Shown here piece after piece: positions 11,501 to 26,500 of a stretch of 64,000 bases of DNA (its first letter is position 1; each line of letters opens with the position of its first letter). Under the pieces are notes generated by a model. The model was not told the origin of the DNA and ran no database searches. It saw only the letters and a list, made by a program, of their open reading frames with translations. The DNA comes from Sialis fuliginosa. Lineage: Eukaryota > Arthropoda > Insecta > Megaloptera > Sialidae. The stretch covers positions 17,725,248 through 17,789,247 of the forward strand of contig OY540811.1 of NCBI GenBank assembly GCA_961205875.1. Reading direction: 5' to 3'. The translations under genes were made by a program, and so were the position numbers.

Positions 11501-14500
11501 TTGTTGTTTCTTATTACTTACCGAAAGTAGGCAAGTTGAAGAGCTAGTTGAATAAAGACATCAGGACTAACGTTGCACGATTTGATAAAGTTCTTACCAT
11601 AACCCACGAAACGGTATACATAGAAATCTAAATCTTCAATTAAACTGCAATATAAAAAATTATATTCAACAAATACATACATATATATGGGTTCCCACAT
11701 TGTTCTAGATTCTAGATAATTTAGAAATTTCAAATATCAACTCACTTATCTATTGCTTGCGCAGAATCGCTAATAGATCTATGAATTCTTGAATCTAAGT
11801 TCCATTCTAATCGTTCTGGAGGAGGTAGATGTGCATCTGCTACAGCTGGTGCTTTACTAGACCCTGGAGGTAAATCTTCACAACTCTTCAGCAATTGTTC
11901 TATCATTTGAACAACTGCTATCCCTTCGGCAGGAGAATGCTCGTAACAGATACCAGTTACACCGTCATTCGAAACTATTAGCTAAAACATATATTATACA
12001 TAGTTAATATCAATTTAATTAAACAATGTTTATTTTTCTATACCTGTACTGTTTTATCGAACCAACGATTAGCTGAATTTATAGTACTTCCTCCACCGTG
12101 AATCATTTGGTGAGCCATGTTAGTTTCATCCCTGTGTCCAGCTACATGACCTGTATAACCGCCAGTTGTTTTACCTGAATCACTATTGGTTGAACTCGTC
12201 CGTAAAGATCGTGAATTAAAACTTGTTGGTAGGCCTTCATCCAAACAAACAATCATTAACGATTTGGCTATCAGTTCTAAGTTTCTTCGATTTCTATCAT
12301 CTGTAAAATATTTCAAATTAAAAATGAAGAATCGGTGCAGATATATTTGATTTAATAACCTTGACAAAGGATATCTCTGTTTTCGGCCCATCGTCGTCTA
12401 TTATCACTAGTAAGAACGCCAATTGGGGGTGGGTTTGCCAGGCAAGGTGCGTCATCTAGTATATGCAAGAATTGGGAACAGATTTCATCTTCAGTGAGTC
12501 TTCCTCTGTCTACTGCTTTTACAGGAACACAATAAAACTAAAAGAAAATGTTAAACAACAATTAATATTTAACTAATTATTTTGCATATTAATTCAAAAA
12601 TATGATTACCTGATTTCTACAAGCTACAATTATATGTTCGTTGTCATGTTTTGAGTCGGGGTTATCATCAAGTGTTGAAAAAATATAATCCTGGAATTTT
12701 CCGGGCATTCGACAAGATGTCAGTAAACGATAATACTGGGTCATACAAAATGGCTGTCCTTTTTCTCTTGAAGTTGCCTTCTCTACTGGGATAGCTTTTC
12801 TAAAAAATAATTGTTTATTTTGAAAGATGTATATATGGACGAAGAAACTCAATAAATATTAAGGGTTATTTTTTATTATTACATTTTAGACTTTTATCAA
12901 TTTATCAAATGATTTTTCAACTTACTTGTCTAACATTTCTTTATAATTCAAAACACCATCTATCATTCGAGCTGCATATCGGGCAACGTCGTGAATGGTC
13001 GTGAATTTCCGTGGCGGGAAAACCATTCCAGGGTTTGAATTCACAGGCAGTGGTAACGGTACGTACATGTACATGTCATTCTGCCAATATTCGTACGCCT
13101 GTTTTACATATATAAAATGGAAATTAGATATATCTGTATTTTTATTCAGTTTAAAATTCATGTGAATTTGAATGGAATTTTATTAAAAACACAATTTTCA
13201 TATTTGAATTTGATTAAAAAAATATATGGGTGTTTTTATTTAAAAATGTCTCGCTTATTTTATGATTCCGTATTTTTATACGGTCATATTACAAAAACGA
13301 TGAAATGATAATAAACGTATAACAATAAAAAGTGTTTGAAAGTTTTATATTTTTATTTTTAGAAACCAATATAATTTGACGAAACTTTGAGAAGTTTTTC
13401 ATAAATATATATTATAAACGCATAAAAAATTCAAAACGACGTTGATAGATTTGCATTTTTTGACAAAATCATATTTTTTCACTGGTTTTTGATCTGTGGA
13501 AACCTGCAAAGATCTACAACGATCTACAAAGATCTCTGAAAATCGTTGTAGATCGTGATAGTGATTGAAACGTTGAAAATTTATGAATTTTCAACGTTAA
13601 AAAAAAGTTCATGAATTTTCATCGTTGAAAATTCGTAAATTTTTGTAGATCGTGGTAGAGATAAAAACGTTGAAAATTTATGAATTTTCAATCTCTATCA
13701 TGATCTACAATGATCTTCAGAGATCTTTTTTAAATAATTGTAGATATTTGTAGATCGTTGTAGATCTTTGCAGGTTTCTACAGATCAAAAACCAGTGAAA
13801 AAATATATTTTTTTCTCAAAATGCAGATTTATCAAGATCTAATTTGATCACTTTAGATCTAAAAACTATTTGTAGACTTTGTAGATATTGTATTTGTACT
13901 ACTTCTGATTAAAAGTGATGTGATTGTGATATGTATATTAATTTTTTTTTAAATCGCCTGTCAATTTGTATAAAAAAACTATTTCGATTCGCTGTACAAT
14001 GGAACCTCGTTAGAACGATTTTGAAGGGGCTGAGGGAAAAAGTTAATACGTCATATTAAAAATGTATATGCATATTATAAAATTCATCATTTATTAATCA
14101 GTAACCAATTTGCATGTAGCACACATATCTGATTGACACAGAAATGTCACCCTTCACACTCCCTTTTCCATGTTTACCCATCACCCCCTCGGGCTTGCAT
14201 CAGTGATTCTGTCTTCTACGTGAACCCCACAAGTTTCTGCCAGGCATTACGTGATCTTGTTAACTATGAAAATTGTTTGATCACCGATTCGGAAAGTAAA
14301 TGCAGTATTTTCCCACTCCCCCGTTCCTTCTATGTCATTCTACTGCGTTACAGTTATTCTTGTATGTGTATGTATGAGGTTACCTTGATTTACTGGAATT
14401 TTTATATTTATTTTAATAATAATCTTCTGAGTAAATTGATTCATACAGACTTATGATTGTGATTTACTTGTTTGAAAAATATTGCATTGCGTGACTAACC

Positions 14501-17500
14501 ATCTATTACATGTTATTAATATTCTTCTTCTTCGTCATCAATTATTGTCCACTGTCCACTGGTTTGAGTATTTTGTAGTTAATGTATATTGTTTGGGTTG
14601 TGTTAGGTTAGGTATCGTGTAGTTGTGTACTATAAGTGTCACTGATAAGCTTTGTTCAGACTAGACTATTAGTAAGTCGTTTAGGCAAGTGGCGAGTATA
14701 ATTTAGTAACGAAACGTGTATGAACAGACAAATTTAGTCGAGTTATTTAGTAAACCCATTGAGTCAAGGCAATAAATAGATAAAATAAAAAATAAATAAT
14801 AAATTAAATACTAAATAAGCTACTAGACCTTTGAAAAATTTCATATCAAACGGTTGACACGATTCAGCTCATGCAAGTAATCTAAGACAAAAAATCGAAG
14901 ACTTTTATGTATTATTCCCTTGGCTATCGTTTAACACGAGGTTTTCTCAAAATTTACAAATTTCCCAAAATATTCAACATTTAAAAAAATATTTTTTATT
15001 TTTTTAGTGTCAAAAAAACTGTAAAAATCGGAAAAATGTAAATTTTCTAAAAAGCTTATGTCAGACGATAGCGGTATATTTTCAAAAATTGGATAAAAGT
15101 TTCAAGTTAATTTAGATCATGTCAACTAGTTGCAAAAACACAACTTTTGGGAAATCGCATTTAAATATTCATAAATGAATGAAAAGTCCTTGGTAAAACA
15201 AGTTTTGACGCTCTCGGATATCCCGAACTAATGAGTATTTCGTTAAACCCTTTCAGGGGTATATTCCTGACACGTTCTAGATTAGAAAAATGTAACAACA
15301 ACAAAATCGATTTGAAACCACATTTATAGAAGACCCTCTTAATGTAACAAAATATTCTTTGGGATCTTCTAATTCTAATTTCTTGAAAATCTATCCTATT
15401 GATCCATTTTCTTATCCACATTCTTTTTTCTCTCTAATCTCTTCCTCTACTTCTTTTAATATGTCCATTACAAATAAATTTATTTATTTTTACTTTGTTA
15501 CGCTGTATACTGTTGACGTACGTCATTTACTAATACACAGTAGTCTGGACACTTTTCAATTACTAAAACATTTAGTGGTAAGTAAATCACTCGCTACTCG
15601 ACTAAAATACTAGCCTAGTGTGAACTAGGCTTTAAGGAACTCGGAGATTTCCAATATTAAAATCCAGTATAAAATATATATTTTTTTAATTCTTGTTTGC
15701 GACTGTATTATTTTTACATTGATATAAAGTATTAATTAATGATGTAATCAATTATACAGGATGCTATTTAAAAATAAGTCGATGACGATGTAGTCACATG
15801 CAGAAGTGGTCGACCAGTTTTCATTCAAATTCGCTTATCATAAACCTAGTAGGCTCCTCCCATTTGATTATTATAATATTTAAATCATTTTACCATGTAC
15901 TACACAAAGACAAATAGTTTGACACTCATTCGCTAAATAAAGAAGTACTCTTCGTTTATAGTATTCATATATATTTGTACGATTAAATTATTATGCAATC
16001 TATTGAAAATTGTATAAGTAAATTCTGTGGCAATAAATATTTGATATTCCGAATTTTAGTATTTAAATATGTTAAACTTGATATAAAATTAATTAATAAA
16101 ATGGATGTATATTTGTGTTTTTATTTAAAACGATGTAACCACATAGCTCCGTCCTAGAAAAATATAAACGATGATGTTTGTTTTAATATTTTTGAATCTG
16201 TTGTAAGCGAATCTGACCTTTAGGGTGGCAGACGACTTCTGAAGTCCATATTACCACTATGTTATGTCTCATAATAAAATATGATAAATAATTAACTAAA
16301 AAAAATGTGTGGACATTTTTTATGAACGTAAGTGTAGAATCAATGAGTCTTACTTTTTATTCAGTTTGTATTTTTATTTTATATACTAAAATAAAAATAG
16401 ATACCTCCATGCTAAAAGAAGCTCACCTCCCTGGAGTCTAGGGTCTGCAAACATCACCCCTCCCCCCACTCGTCTGTAACCCCTTGAGGGATTAAAAATT
16501 ATAATTGGATCTATATATATTTGTACGTGCAACATCCACAGGGACACGCGGAGTTCTCCGGGGCACTGTCCGGACTATCGAAAGGGGACGGAGAAACAAT
16601 ACTGTTCCTCCTTGCGTCTATTGTAAATATAAATATTTATACAGTGCGGTCGAAACCGTTTGCTTTGTACGTACAATGAGCACAATTGTTTGTTATTGTT
16701 GATTTTTATGAATTAAGTAAATAAGATGAAATAAATGTATTACGGTTGTACAATTTGACGATGAAAATAATTATTTATATGAATATTTCTTAAATATTTA
16801 ATAAGGGTTAGAACAGATGTGAATAAGCATAATTAGTTTAAAGGATAATTCTCGATAGGTCCACTAAAATTATAGAATTTTATCAAGGTAAACTTTATTA
16901 TTATTGTATCCAAAAAATTAATGAATCTAAATATTTCTACAATTAAATAAGAGTTAAAACGTCGTGTATAAATATATATGAAAAAAGCATATTAAAGACT
17001 GAAATTTTTACTTGAAAATGCGTTAGACCTGGGCGCGTGACCCGATAATTCACGGCTTGCGCACAGTGTGATTATTTTATTATTCCTAAATAGTAAGAGA
17101 TATTTAAAAAATGTTGAAGCAAAAATTACACCAATCATTTAAATCTATCATTTAGCACCCCCAACAAATCAATTGTTTATACAATTTAAAAAAGTTATTA
17201 ACAAATTTCAATATTTAAAATAAAATCTATGATAGTGACTTTAAGGACACTTATAAAGTGTTAATTTATTATTTGAAATTAAAAATTAAAATTATGCATA
17301 ATTTTTTTTATGAAATTTGTTTATAAATTTTTTTAATTGTTCAAACTATTGATTTCTAGGGGGTGCCAAATGATAGATCTAAATGAGTGGAGTAATTTTT
17401 TTATTACATTATTTAATATCTCTCACCGTTTAGGAATAATAAAAGTGTCGTGAGTCTCGGGTCACGACATTCAGCTTTAATGTGCGTTCTATAAAAATTT

Positions 17501-20500
17501 TCTGCAAAATGATAGGCTAGCAAAGCAAAAAAATATCGAGAAGACAAAAGATACCAGATAAAGAAGGAAAAAAAAACGTTTTTTTATTCATTAAGTTAAT
17601 TAATATTAAAAATAATTTTTTTCTGACAAATGAATAATTTTTCTCAATTAAATTTTGCCAGGTACATGATAAACAAAAAAACACTTTACCTGAAGAAATA
17701 TCGGTTTTTTATAATTATCAATGTTTACTTGATTTTGAAAAAAAAATATAACAAAAAATTATTTTTATTCAAAGAAAGCTAAACCAAAACTCAATTTGAA
17801 AATTTGTTGTATATTAACACCTATTCGTGGGTCGATCCGAAGACACACTGTAGTATATGCAAAATATTATAAAAATATTCATTTCAACTTGTATTCAGTT
17901 ATATTATAAAGTCCTTAGTGAACGAAATGGCTTTTGTAATTTAATTAAAAACTTTTACTCGAACTTATATTGTTATTTTTATTTTATAATTGAAACAGAA
18001 ACAGTTTGGTGGAATAAGAACAGATAAAGTATGCGTACTTTGAAAAGGTTTTTACGTAATTTCCAATTTACATTTTCAGTTTTATAATTGGAGTTTTTGA
18101 AAAATATTCTAGTGATTAGTTTTTATGTTTAAATTGTGTGTAAAATTTATTTTACTGGTTTTATTTTGGAATATTTCTATGTTAATACATATTTAACATG
18201 GCTTCTGATTTTTTACCTCCTCAAATAACAAAGTTTTTTTAACTGTTTTAAAAAATTTATTTCGCTAAAATTGAAATGAATTTTACACAATAGTAGAAAT
18301 TTTATTTTAGTAAATATAAATATATATTATGTACATATCATTTTTATTGTCTATTGTTGAATACTAAAATATACCTTCTTATGTATTACACAGATACATA
18401 TTTTAATACATTTGTATATACACATAATTTACATACAAGTATATTAATATATACGATTTATGGAAAAACAATAATAATACTACATATACATACATATATA
18501 CAATAATATACATATTTAATGAAATTGTCATTACTTATTAAATATATCTGACTTAAATTAATAATAAATAGTCATTAGTTTTAATTATGTTGTGTTAATT
18601 GAATCACAGTATTTAATATTTATATTTATTTGTGTAGAATATCACTTCAATTAACGTTATTTAAAAAGCGGTATACCCATATATTCATTACGTAATATCA
18701 ACTGGTCAAACAATTTTGTAATCAGTTAATGGATTGCAGCTCAGTGACGTATTTAGAGAGGATTTTGAAGGTTTAGATTCTTAATTAGGTAGATGTTCAT
18801 TTAATTAATTAACGTCTATGATTACATTCGTTGAAAAAAGGAATTATGTGTTTCAAACTTGTATTTGTTTCTATGTATACATATACGTTTGAATGTAACT
18901 CTCTAATGCTTGGAGCGGATCGATCTAGACTATCCAGCCGGTATCGGTCCGGTCTCGCTCCAATCAAATATAAATAAACAATAAACAATGAAATCATTCA
19001 CACTATAGGTATCAGTTAGGTCTCGGTCCAATCTCGCTCCGATACAGCATAGTACAAAGAATATTTTATTGGAGTGTGATCGAACCTGGTATGGATTGTG
19101 TCGAGACCGGACCGAGGCCAGCCCGTAACCAGCTCGTTAATAGATTTGATTGGAGCGAGACTGGACCGAGACCGGCACGTGACAGGCTCGATAGTCTAGA
19201 TCGATTCTAAATGGTATATAATTATACTATTCGTATTAGTAATAAAATAATATTTATATTTACCCAATTATCGATGTTGTTGCGCCTTTCCGTGAGGTAG
19301 AGTTGTAGCTTCGGCCCGAGTCCTGTAGGAGCGATAAAGTTCCGGAACAGGGTACGGGTCCGCTCCAATTGTGCTTCGGTGACGAGTGGTCGCATAGCCT
19401 CCAGATACTGCTCCATCGTGTGCTCCAATGACGGAAGTGGCAGTTTTGGTAGTGTACTTTTCTGCAAGTTTAATATTGTCTGTATTAATCACCACGGTAT
19501 TTGTTATCAATTACCATCAAGAATAATGATTAAAATGTTTGTAAGAAACAAATATTTAATTCACATTTACAGTTGATGAGGATATTTGTATAAATGTGAA
19601 TTTTCGTTCATATGTATCTCATAGTCAAGTCATTCAGATCTGCATTTATTAATATTATGTTCAGGAGGAAATGGGATATGGAAAAAACTGTTTTAAAATT
19701 TAAATAATATATTTATAGTACCTATATATATATATTTTAATTCGTATGTGGCTGCAATTTTTACCATTAAAAATAAGTACATACAAATACAATGAATATT
19801 TCAAACATTTGAATGAATAAATCAAAATACATGACAACCTTCTTTATTAAAATTTTCTTTAGTAAAATGAAAAATAATATATGGTTGAAACTTAAAAGCA
19901 CTTATATGAAATTAAACAAATGTTTAATTTAATAATATCAACTTGTGGAGTGATTCTAGATCCATGCTAAATTATACATTAAAATCATATATGTTTTTTT
20001 ATTAAACAAAATATATTTAAATGAGCAACATTTCGAATACCTTCGTTCACCCTACACGCATATATCTACATATATTTCAACCGATTTATTTTTCTCAGAA
20101 TTAAAATAATAATAATTTCAATAAGCAGCGTACACACCCACACCTTAAAATAAATTTCTACACATTTGCACGCGGATTTTGCGCAAGAATGAGCTAATTG
20201 GTGTACGGAGTGGAGCGCCTGTATAAATGTTGTTTGAATGATTCACGTGGACTTTAATTGGGGTTCCCGAGGGACTTTACTCTGTGCGCTTCAATGCAGA
20301 CCTTATATACACTTCAACACACATGGGAAAATAGGGGGCGCCAGCGGAAAGGGACCATTCGCAATTGAAATGACATCTTTATATTGAAATAAATGTGTTA
20401 CTTATTTTTATAGTGATTATACAAATATAAATATATAAATGTATGAATAGTCAAAATTTAGATACGTTTTTATTCCTTTATATTTTGCAAGTTCTCTGTT

Positions 20501-23500
20501 CGACAAACTAGTCAAATGATCTTAAAATTTTATCAGTCTAGTGAAAAATTGCTATATGCTATTTTAATTCACTATCTGGAATCGGATAAAAATATTTTTT
20601 TATAATAATCCAAAACTGTTGGATTAAAAAGATAAAAGGCTACGTTACCCATAAAAATTAAAGACTGTATTGATGTTTATATACGTTTGTAGATGAATGT
20701 TTCGGATAAATGTATTTGCCTTTCGTTCGGTATGCAAATAGTTACAAAAACAATGGTAAGTCAATTGTTCACTTTATTAAAATCTAGAAACAAAAACGCA
20801 TTTAAAAATCACTCGAAATTGGCAGACAAAAAAATTACTCAAACATCAAAAGCCCGTACAAAAATAGAACACATAATAGCAATTCGATTAATTACAACAA
20901 CAAGTATACCGGGGTTTCAATTAAATAACTGCAGTAATTGGATCAAAGTGGTGCACGGTTCTCGTTATGTCAACGTTGGCAACCCTGTTTCATTAATGAA
21001 TCCCACTTCTGGTGTACGCGTGCAAGCACTTGTCTCACGGTTGACATGCAGCGCCGTCCGGTGAAGTCCTCGAGAAGCTCGGGGTAAGTTAAGTGGGGAC
21101 AATATGGATATTTATAATGTAAAACTTAAAATGTGTGTTTTATTATTTAAATCGTTTTCGATTAAAAAAAATGTATATATGTATTTAACGTGCACTTTGG
21201 AAATTTGGAACCGAGATAAAAGTGAACATTTGTTACGTAAAATTGGGGAAATATTTCCATGATATCCCATATTTTTATCGGATCTTCCTAAAATATATGA
21301 AAAGCTGCAAGTAATAATAATACAATTTTTATTTCAAACTTCCAGGGTTGTTATTGGGAACTGTATAGACAATTATATAAAGCAAGGACTGTGCACCTGA
21401 TTAAAAAATCGAGGCTTCGCAAAAAAAAGATAGAGCGTATTGTGGGTTTATACTTACCTTTATTTAAACATGAGTGTAAAAAAGGTAAAGTATTGTTTGG
21501 ATTATATCTACAGGGTGGGGCATTTAAAGTGTTACTAAAGTGTTAATATTTTTAGTTATATTTGCTATGCCAAATTTTATGCACCCCCTTTAAAAAATAG
21601 TAGTTGTAAATTTTAATTTTATATTAAATAATTTAGAATCAAGTTGATTATTTCAGAACCATCGCACATTTGAAAAAAAATTTTCAACCAAAAAACGTTT
21701 GGTTGTAAAGGGGTAATCGAATAGTGATATTTATTTACTATTTTAATGTTGCCTTCAAGGATATTTGAAGGTCAACATCATTTTTTTAAATAGGAACCTA
21801 TAGTTTTTAATTAGTAATCTTATTCTATGTCAAAAAAACACGAATCTTTCATTGAAAACTTTTTTTGAACAACCTAAGCTTTCTAAAGTATCTAACAAAA
21901 TAATTCGAGATTTTGAACAAGAATTTTTTACTCAGAAACCACAAACTTTAGAAAAAAAGTACAGAATACACAAAATATTTATTTTGGTCTAATAAAGCTT
22001 GGAAAATTATTTTAAAATTTTTTTAAACTTTTAAAAACTTTTTCTATTTATTTTATTTTAGCAAAAACAAAAAAAAGTACGAAATGTTAAAAAAATTCTA
22101 GAATAACTCTCCAAGTTTCATTAGATCAAAATACACATTTTTATATCTTGTAATTTTTTTGTAAAGTTTATGGTTTCTGAGTAAAAAATTCTTGAAAGTT
22201 CAAAATCTTGAAATCTTTTGTTAGATATTTAGGTAAGCTTGGGTTGTTCAAAAAAAAGTTTTCAATGCAGGATTCGTGTTTTTTGACATAGAATAAGATT
22301 ACTAAATAAAAACTATAGGTTCCTATTTAAAAAAATGATGTTGACCTTCAAATATCCTTGAAGGCCACATTAAAATAGTAATTAAATATCACTATTCGAT
22401 TACCCCCTTACAACCAAACATTTTTTGGTTGAAACATTTTTTTCAAATATGCGATGGTTCTGAGATAATCAACTGTAACACTTTAAATGCCTCGCCCTGT
22501 ATATCTTCACTTTTGCCAACTAAATTTTACACATTATGTTAATACAGAATGCGCAGTCCATGTCTATGGGGAACTGAAAATGTACTTCAGTACTATCATA
22601 TACATACATACAATACATTTTCAACCATCATTTTTCTGTGTTATTTTACTCTAAAAAAGTATAAATTGTTTGAATCCTCGATGAAGAAAGTCGCAAGATA
22701 AAACCAATGAGAATGGGTTTAAATAATAAAACCTTACATACATTATTAAGAAAAAACTTACCCAATCAGTTTTGAAACGTCTTAACACTAATATGTACAT
22801 TTTTAATTCACCTCCATTAAAATTTGAAAATATTGTTTTTATCAAACCATGTTTAATGTAAATTGTACACATTTTATCATACTATAACAAATGTTTTTTC
22901 ATAAATTCGAATGTTATGTTTAAGGCTTTCACAGTTATCTCTGTATATACACAGTTTGAATATTTGCAGAGCAAAATTATATCTATCTATATTATCTACT
23001 TAATATGTCCTTAAATTTGCTTAATTCGAACACAGTTTGATTGAAATTGATACAGATTACTATAAAAACTTTGAAATTTATTTATGTAAACACTTGCTTA
23101 AAATACAAGTAAAAATAATTTTAACTTGAAGACTGAATTGGTACTCAGAAATCTAGATGTATTTTATAAATATTTTTGAGAGTTAGATCAAGATTAAATA
23201 TTTGTTAATTGCGCTCAGGAATCCAGATATAAATTAACAAATCATTTTATCTCTGATAATAAACTGGTGTCCTGTTTTTCCAAGAGCACTTAACGAGACA
23301 ATGCCGGGTAGAGTTTCCATTGAACTTTCAAACTTCTATAAGATAAAGGTCAGATTTAACAGTGCTTTAGTACACGTTTGGGAGTGATATTGTAAAATAA
23401 CTTTTTTTCTGTTTTTTTTTCCCCGAGAAAAATACATATCTACAAATATTTTATTAAATCTGTCAAGTTAGTGTATATATGTGTTACGTATAAACTTTGC

Positions 23501-26500
23501 TAATACAATGTATATTTTTTATAATAAATATGTAGTGAAATATAGACCACATATTTTTTTAATTTTTAATCGGTGATATTCAAATGTTATTGGGTAGATG
23601 TGCATTAAAAAAATATGGTATTGAAAATACCATATTTTCGGTTATTTTAGTGTGTAGTTGTAGCTTGTTTCTGCAGTTGATAAATTTTCTTAAAATAACC
23701 CCTGAAATATCTAAAATGAAAACTGTAGATTTTGACAAACTGACGACGAATCTTTCACGTTATTACTCTACGATAAACGATTATGAACTACTGATGTATC
23801 GAATATAATGTAATAATAATTAAAACACAACTAAACAAATATATATACTTATCGGCCAGTTAATAACCCGAATCGAATCGTTATATTTCAAGATCAGCGA
23901 ATCTGATCTTGAACTGAACCCTTTTACCTTTAACTAGTAACTATTTATTTTTAATACATATGCAAGAACTGTGTTCATAGACACAAATAGATAATATAAT
24001 TATGTCAAGATTAGTGCCAGCAAAGATTGCTTAATTAATAATGCAATGGGAACTATAATTAAATTAAGATTATTTTTAATATCCCTTCCCTTGCCCCATT
24101 CTTGTTTTTTAAATGGCACAACAACTCTAATATAAAACCTCTTTAAATTTAAATTATTGATCATTTTTTTATTAAATTCACGTATGTAATGTTATTGAAA
24201 ATAAGTTCTAATTTTTAATTATTATTTATATTAGAAAAATGTACGAAAATTCCAAAAAACTTTATAGATATTTATAAAATTCAGAAAACGAAATTTCAGT
24301 AAAATAGATATATTTACAATATATGTACATATAATGAAGAAAAAAGTTCGGATTCCCGGAATAAAGTTGAAGGAATCGAGTTTTAGAGAAAAATATTTAT
24401 TGTAAAAGTTTTAGAGTTTAAAATCTATCAGATGGTCATATTCACGTAACCTTGTAATGACCTTAAAAGGTCTCGTCAAGGTAATCTATTATTAAACGGA
24501 AACCTATAATTTTTATTATGGTTTCTTACTCTGCAACGGCAAACAATAAACTTTTATCTGAAATAACTTTTAATCTGATTTCAATTTTTCAACAACACAA
24601 AGCAGGGTAACAAAATATTTCGAGATTCTAGGACTTACAAAATTTTTTTACTCAGAAACCATCAACTTGAAAGAAAAAGTACAAAGGTCAAAAAATGTTT
24701 ATTTTGATCTAATCAAAGAAGAAGAATTTTTTTTCTGTTTATATTAGTTGAAAAGTCAAATTTTAAAATAACTCTCCAAAGTTTGGATCAAAATAAACAA
24801 CTTTACTCTTTGTAATTTTTCTCTTAAGCTGATCGTTTCCGAATAAAGAATTCTTAAAAGCTCTATAATTTTCAATTATTTCATTTTTGTTAAAAAAATT
24901 TTGCCAGAGAAAAAATTATTTCAGACCAAAATTTCTTATTTTTTTCATAGATTAAGATACCGTTATAACAAATATAGGTTTACTTAAAAAATATTTGAGC
25001 TTGATAAAATTTTCCAGGGTCATCCCAAGGTCACGTGAATATTACCATCTAATAGAGTTTTTTAAACTTTAAAGCTTTTACGATTAACATTTTCCTTTAA
25101 AACTCAATACTTTTGATTTATTTTGGGATCTCGAACTTTTTTTCTCAGTCTGTATGTATATGTTATTAAAATAAAAATATATATGACATTTTCAAGCTCA
25201 ATAAATATTCATAGTATTGTGTTATTTAAAATTTGTAATTCACTGCATTTCTGAACTATACATCTGTACATTATTTTTTTCCTACATAAAAACAAATAAA
25301 TAAATTTATTAAACTAATTAAATTTTTGTATCCTCCAAAAATAAATACAGTAAATATATATAGTCATGATGTCTACAAAGAATAAACCATATTTCAGATA
25401 AAAAAATATATAAATTTAAAGTCCAGATCACGCGATTCAACATAAAACTCGACCGAGCCGTGTGATTCAACCTTTACAATATCCAATCTATACGTCCATA
25501 GATATAGCATATCTACACCCATTCATTCATTTTATCTTACCAACAAATTCAAACCAACATTAAGTATACGTAGATCACCGGTATACAATACTCGACGACC
25601 GCGAAAGCCTCAAACAAATAACAAACCACGTTAACACAAACATTTAACCGGCTACAGCGAACACGGGAGCTAGAGCCAGATATCGATTTTAGTTCGGTTG
25701 GTTGCAGCGGGTGGTGCGGGATGAGGGGGATGGACGCCGCGGGGCAGTGAATAGGGGGAATGCGTACCGAGAATACCTGCTGTGAGCTACGTGCTCCCCC
25801 GCAGCTACGGGGTGGAGTGGAGAAGTGGTGGGGCCAGTGGTGTATTTATAAGGTTATAGGGTTTTGAGTTACTTTAAATAAAAATTTTAACATAATTTTT
25901 TTTCAGAATTTTTACTGCGTAATATTTTTACATGGATATAAAGAGAAAACAATTCACTAAGCCAAATAAAAAATTAAGGGTGCTATTTAAAAAACAGGTT
26001 AGTGACGTAATTACTCTGAAGTATGACCTTACATAAAAAAATGTTAATAGCCAAGTGGTAGTAATTAAAAATTAATATTTAATACTGTAGAATCTCGTAA
26101 AATTTAATCTGTAATTTATTTTGTAATCTGTAATGTAAGCATTGCGGATACTTTTCAGACAGAGCATGCCACAGCATAACATAAAAAACTAATTAAAAAA
26201 TTCAATTAAAATTAAGATTTATAAGAATTTTAAAAACAACTGTTTATAGCTACGCCACTGATTTATTTGTTTTAACCAAAATTTTGACACATATCGCAGT
26301 GAAAATTTTCACGATGACGAAAAGTGCCTTACATTCAGAATTCCTCCCCCCAAAAAAAAGTATTTGTCTTCGACAGACTCCTGTATTTACGCCGCTAAAT
26401 TCTCTATTTTTATTTAATTAATTAAAACGTTTATTATCAGACCAAGCTCACTGCAATATTAATTATCTTCATTCGTATCGATAGCAACTCTAGATCTCAA

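Larger units (their letters stand above)
13099..19263 (-). other. ChAT intron, 6.2 kb, rich in transposon remnants
   Basis: Noncoding. It carries four inverted-repeat elements (13441-13837, 14647-15633, 16987-17485, 18918-19206), described separately. No nested gene is visible. A locally GC-richer patch at 16540-16680 has no motif I can name. Confidence 0.8.

Noticed and set aside
20693..21064. Longest ATG-initiated ORF in the window (123 codons, plus strand, antisense in the ChAT intron)
   Set aside because: Composition is basic and low-information, no domain or signal is visible, no splice context fits, and frames of this size are expected in 64 kb.
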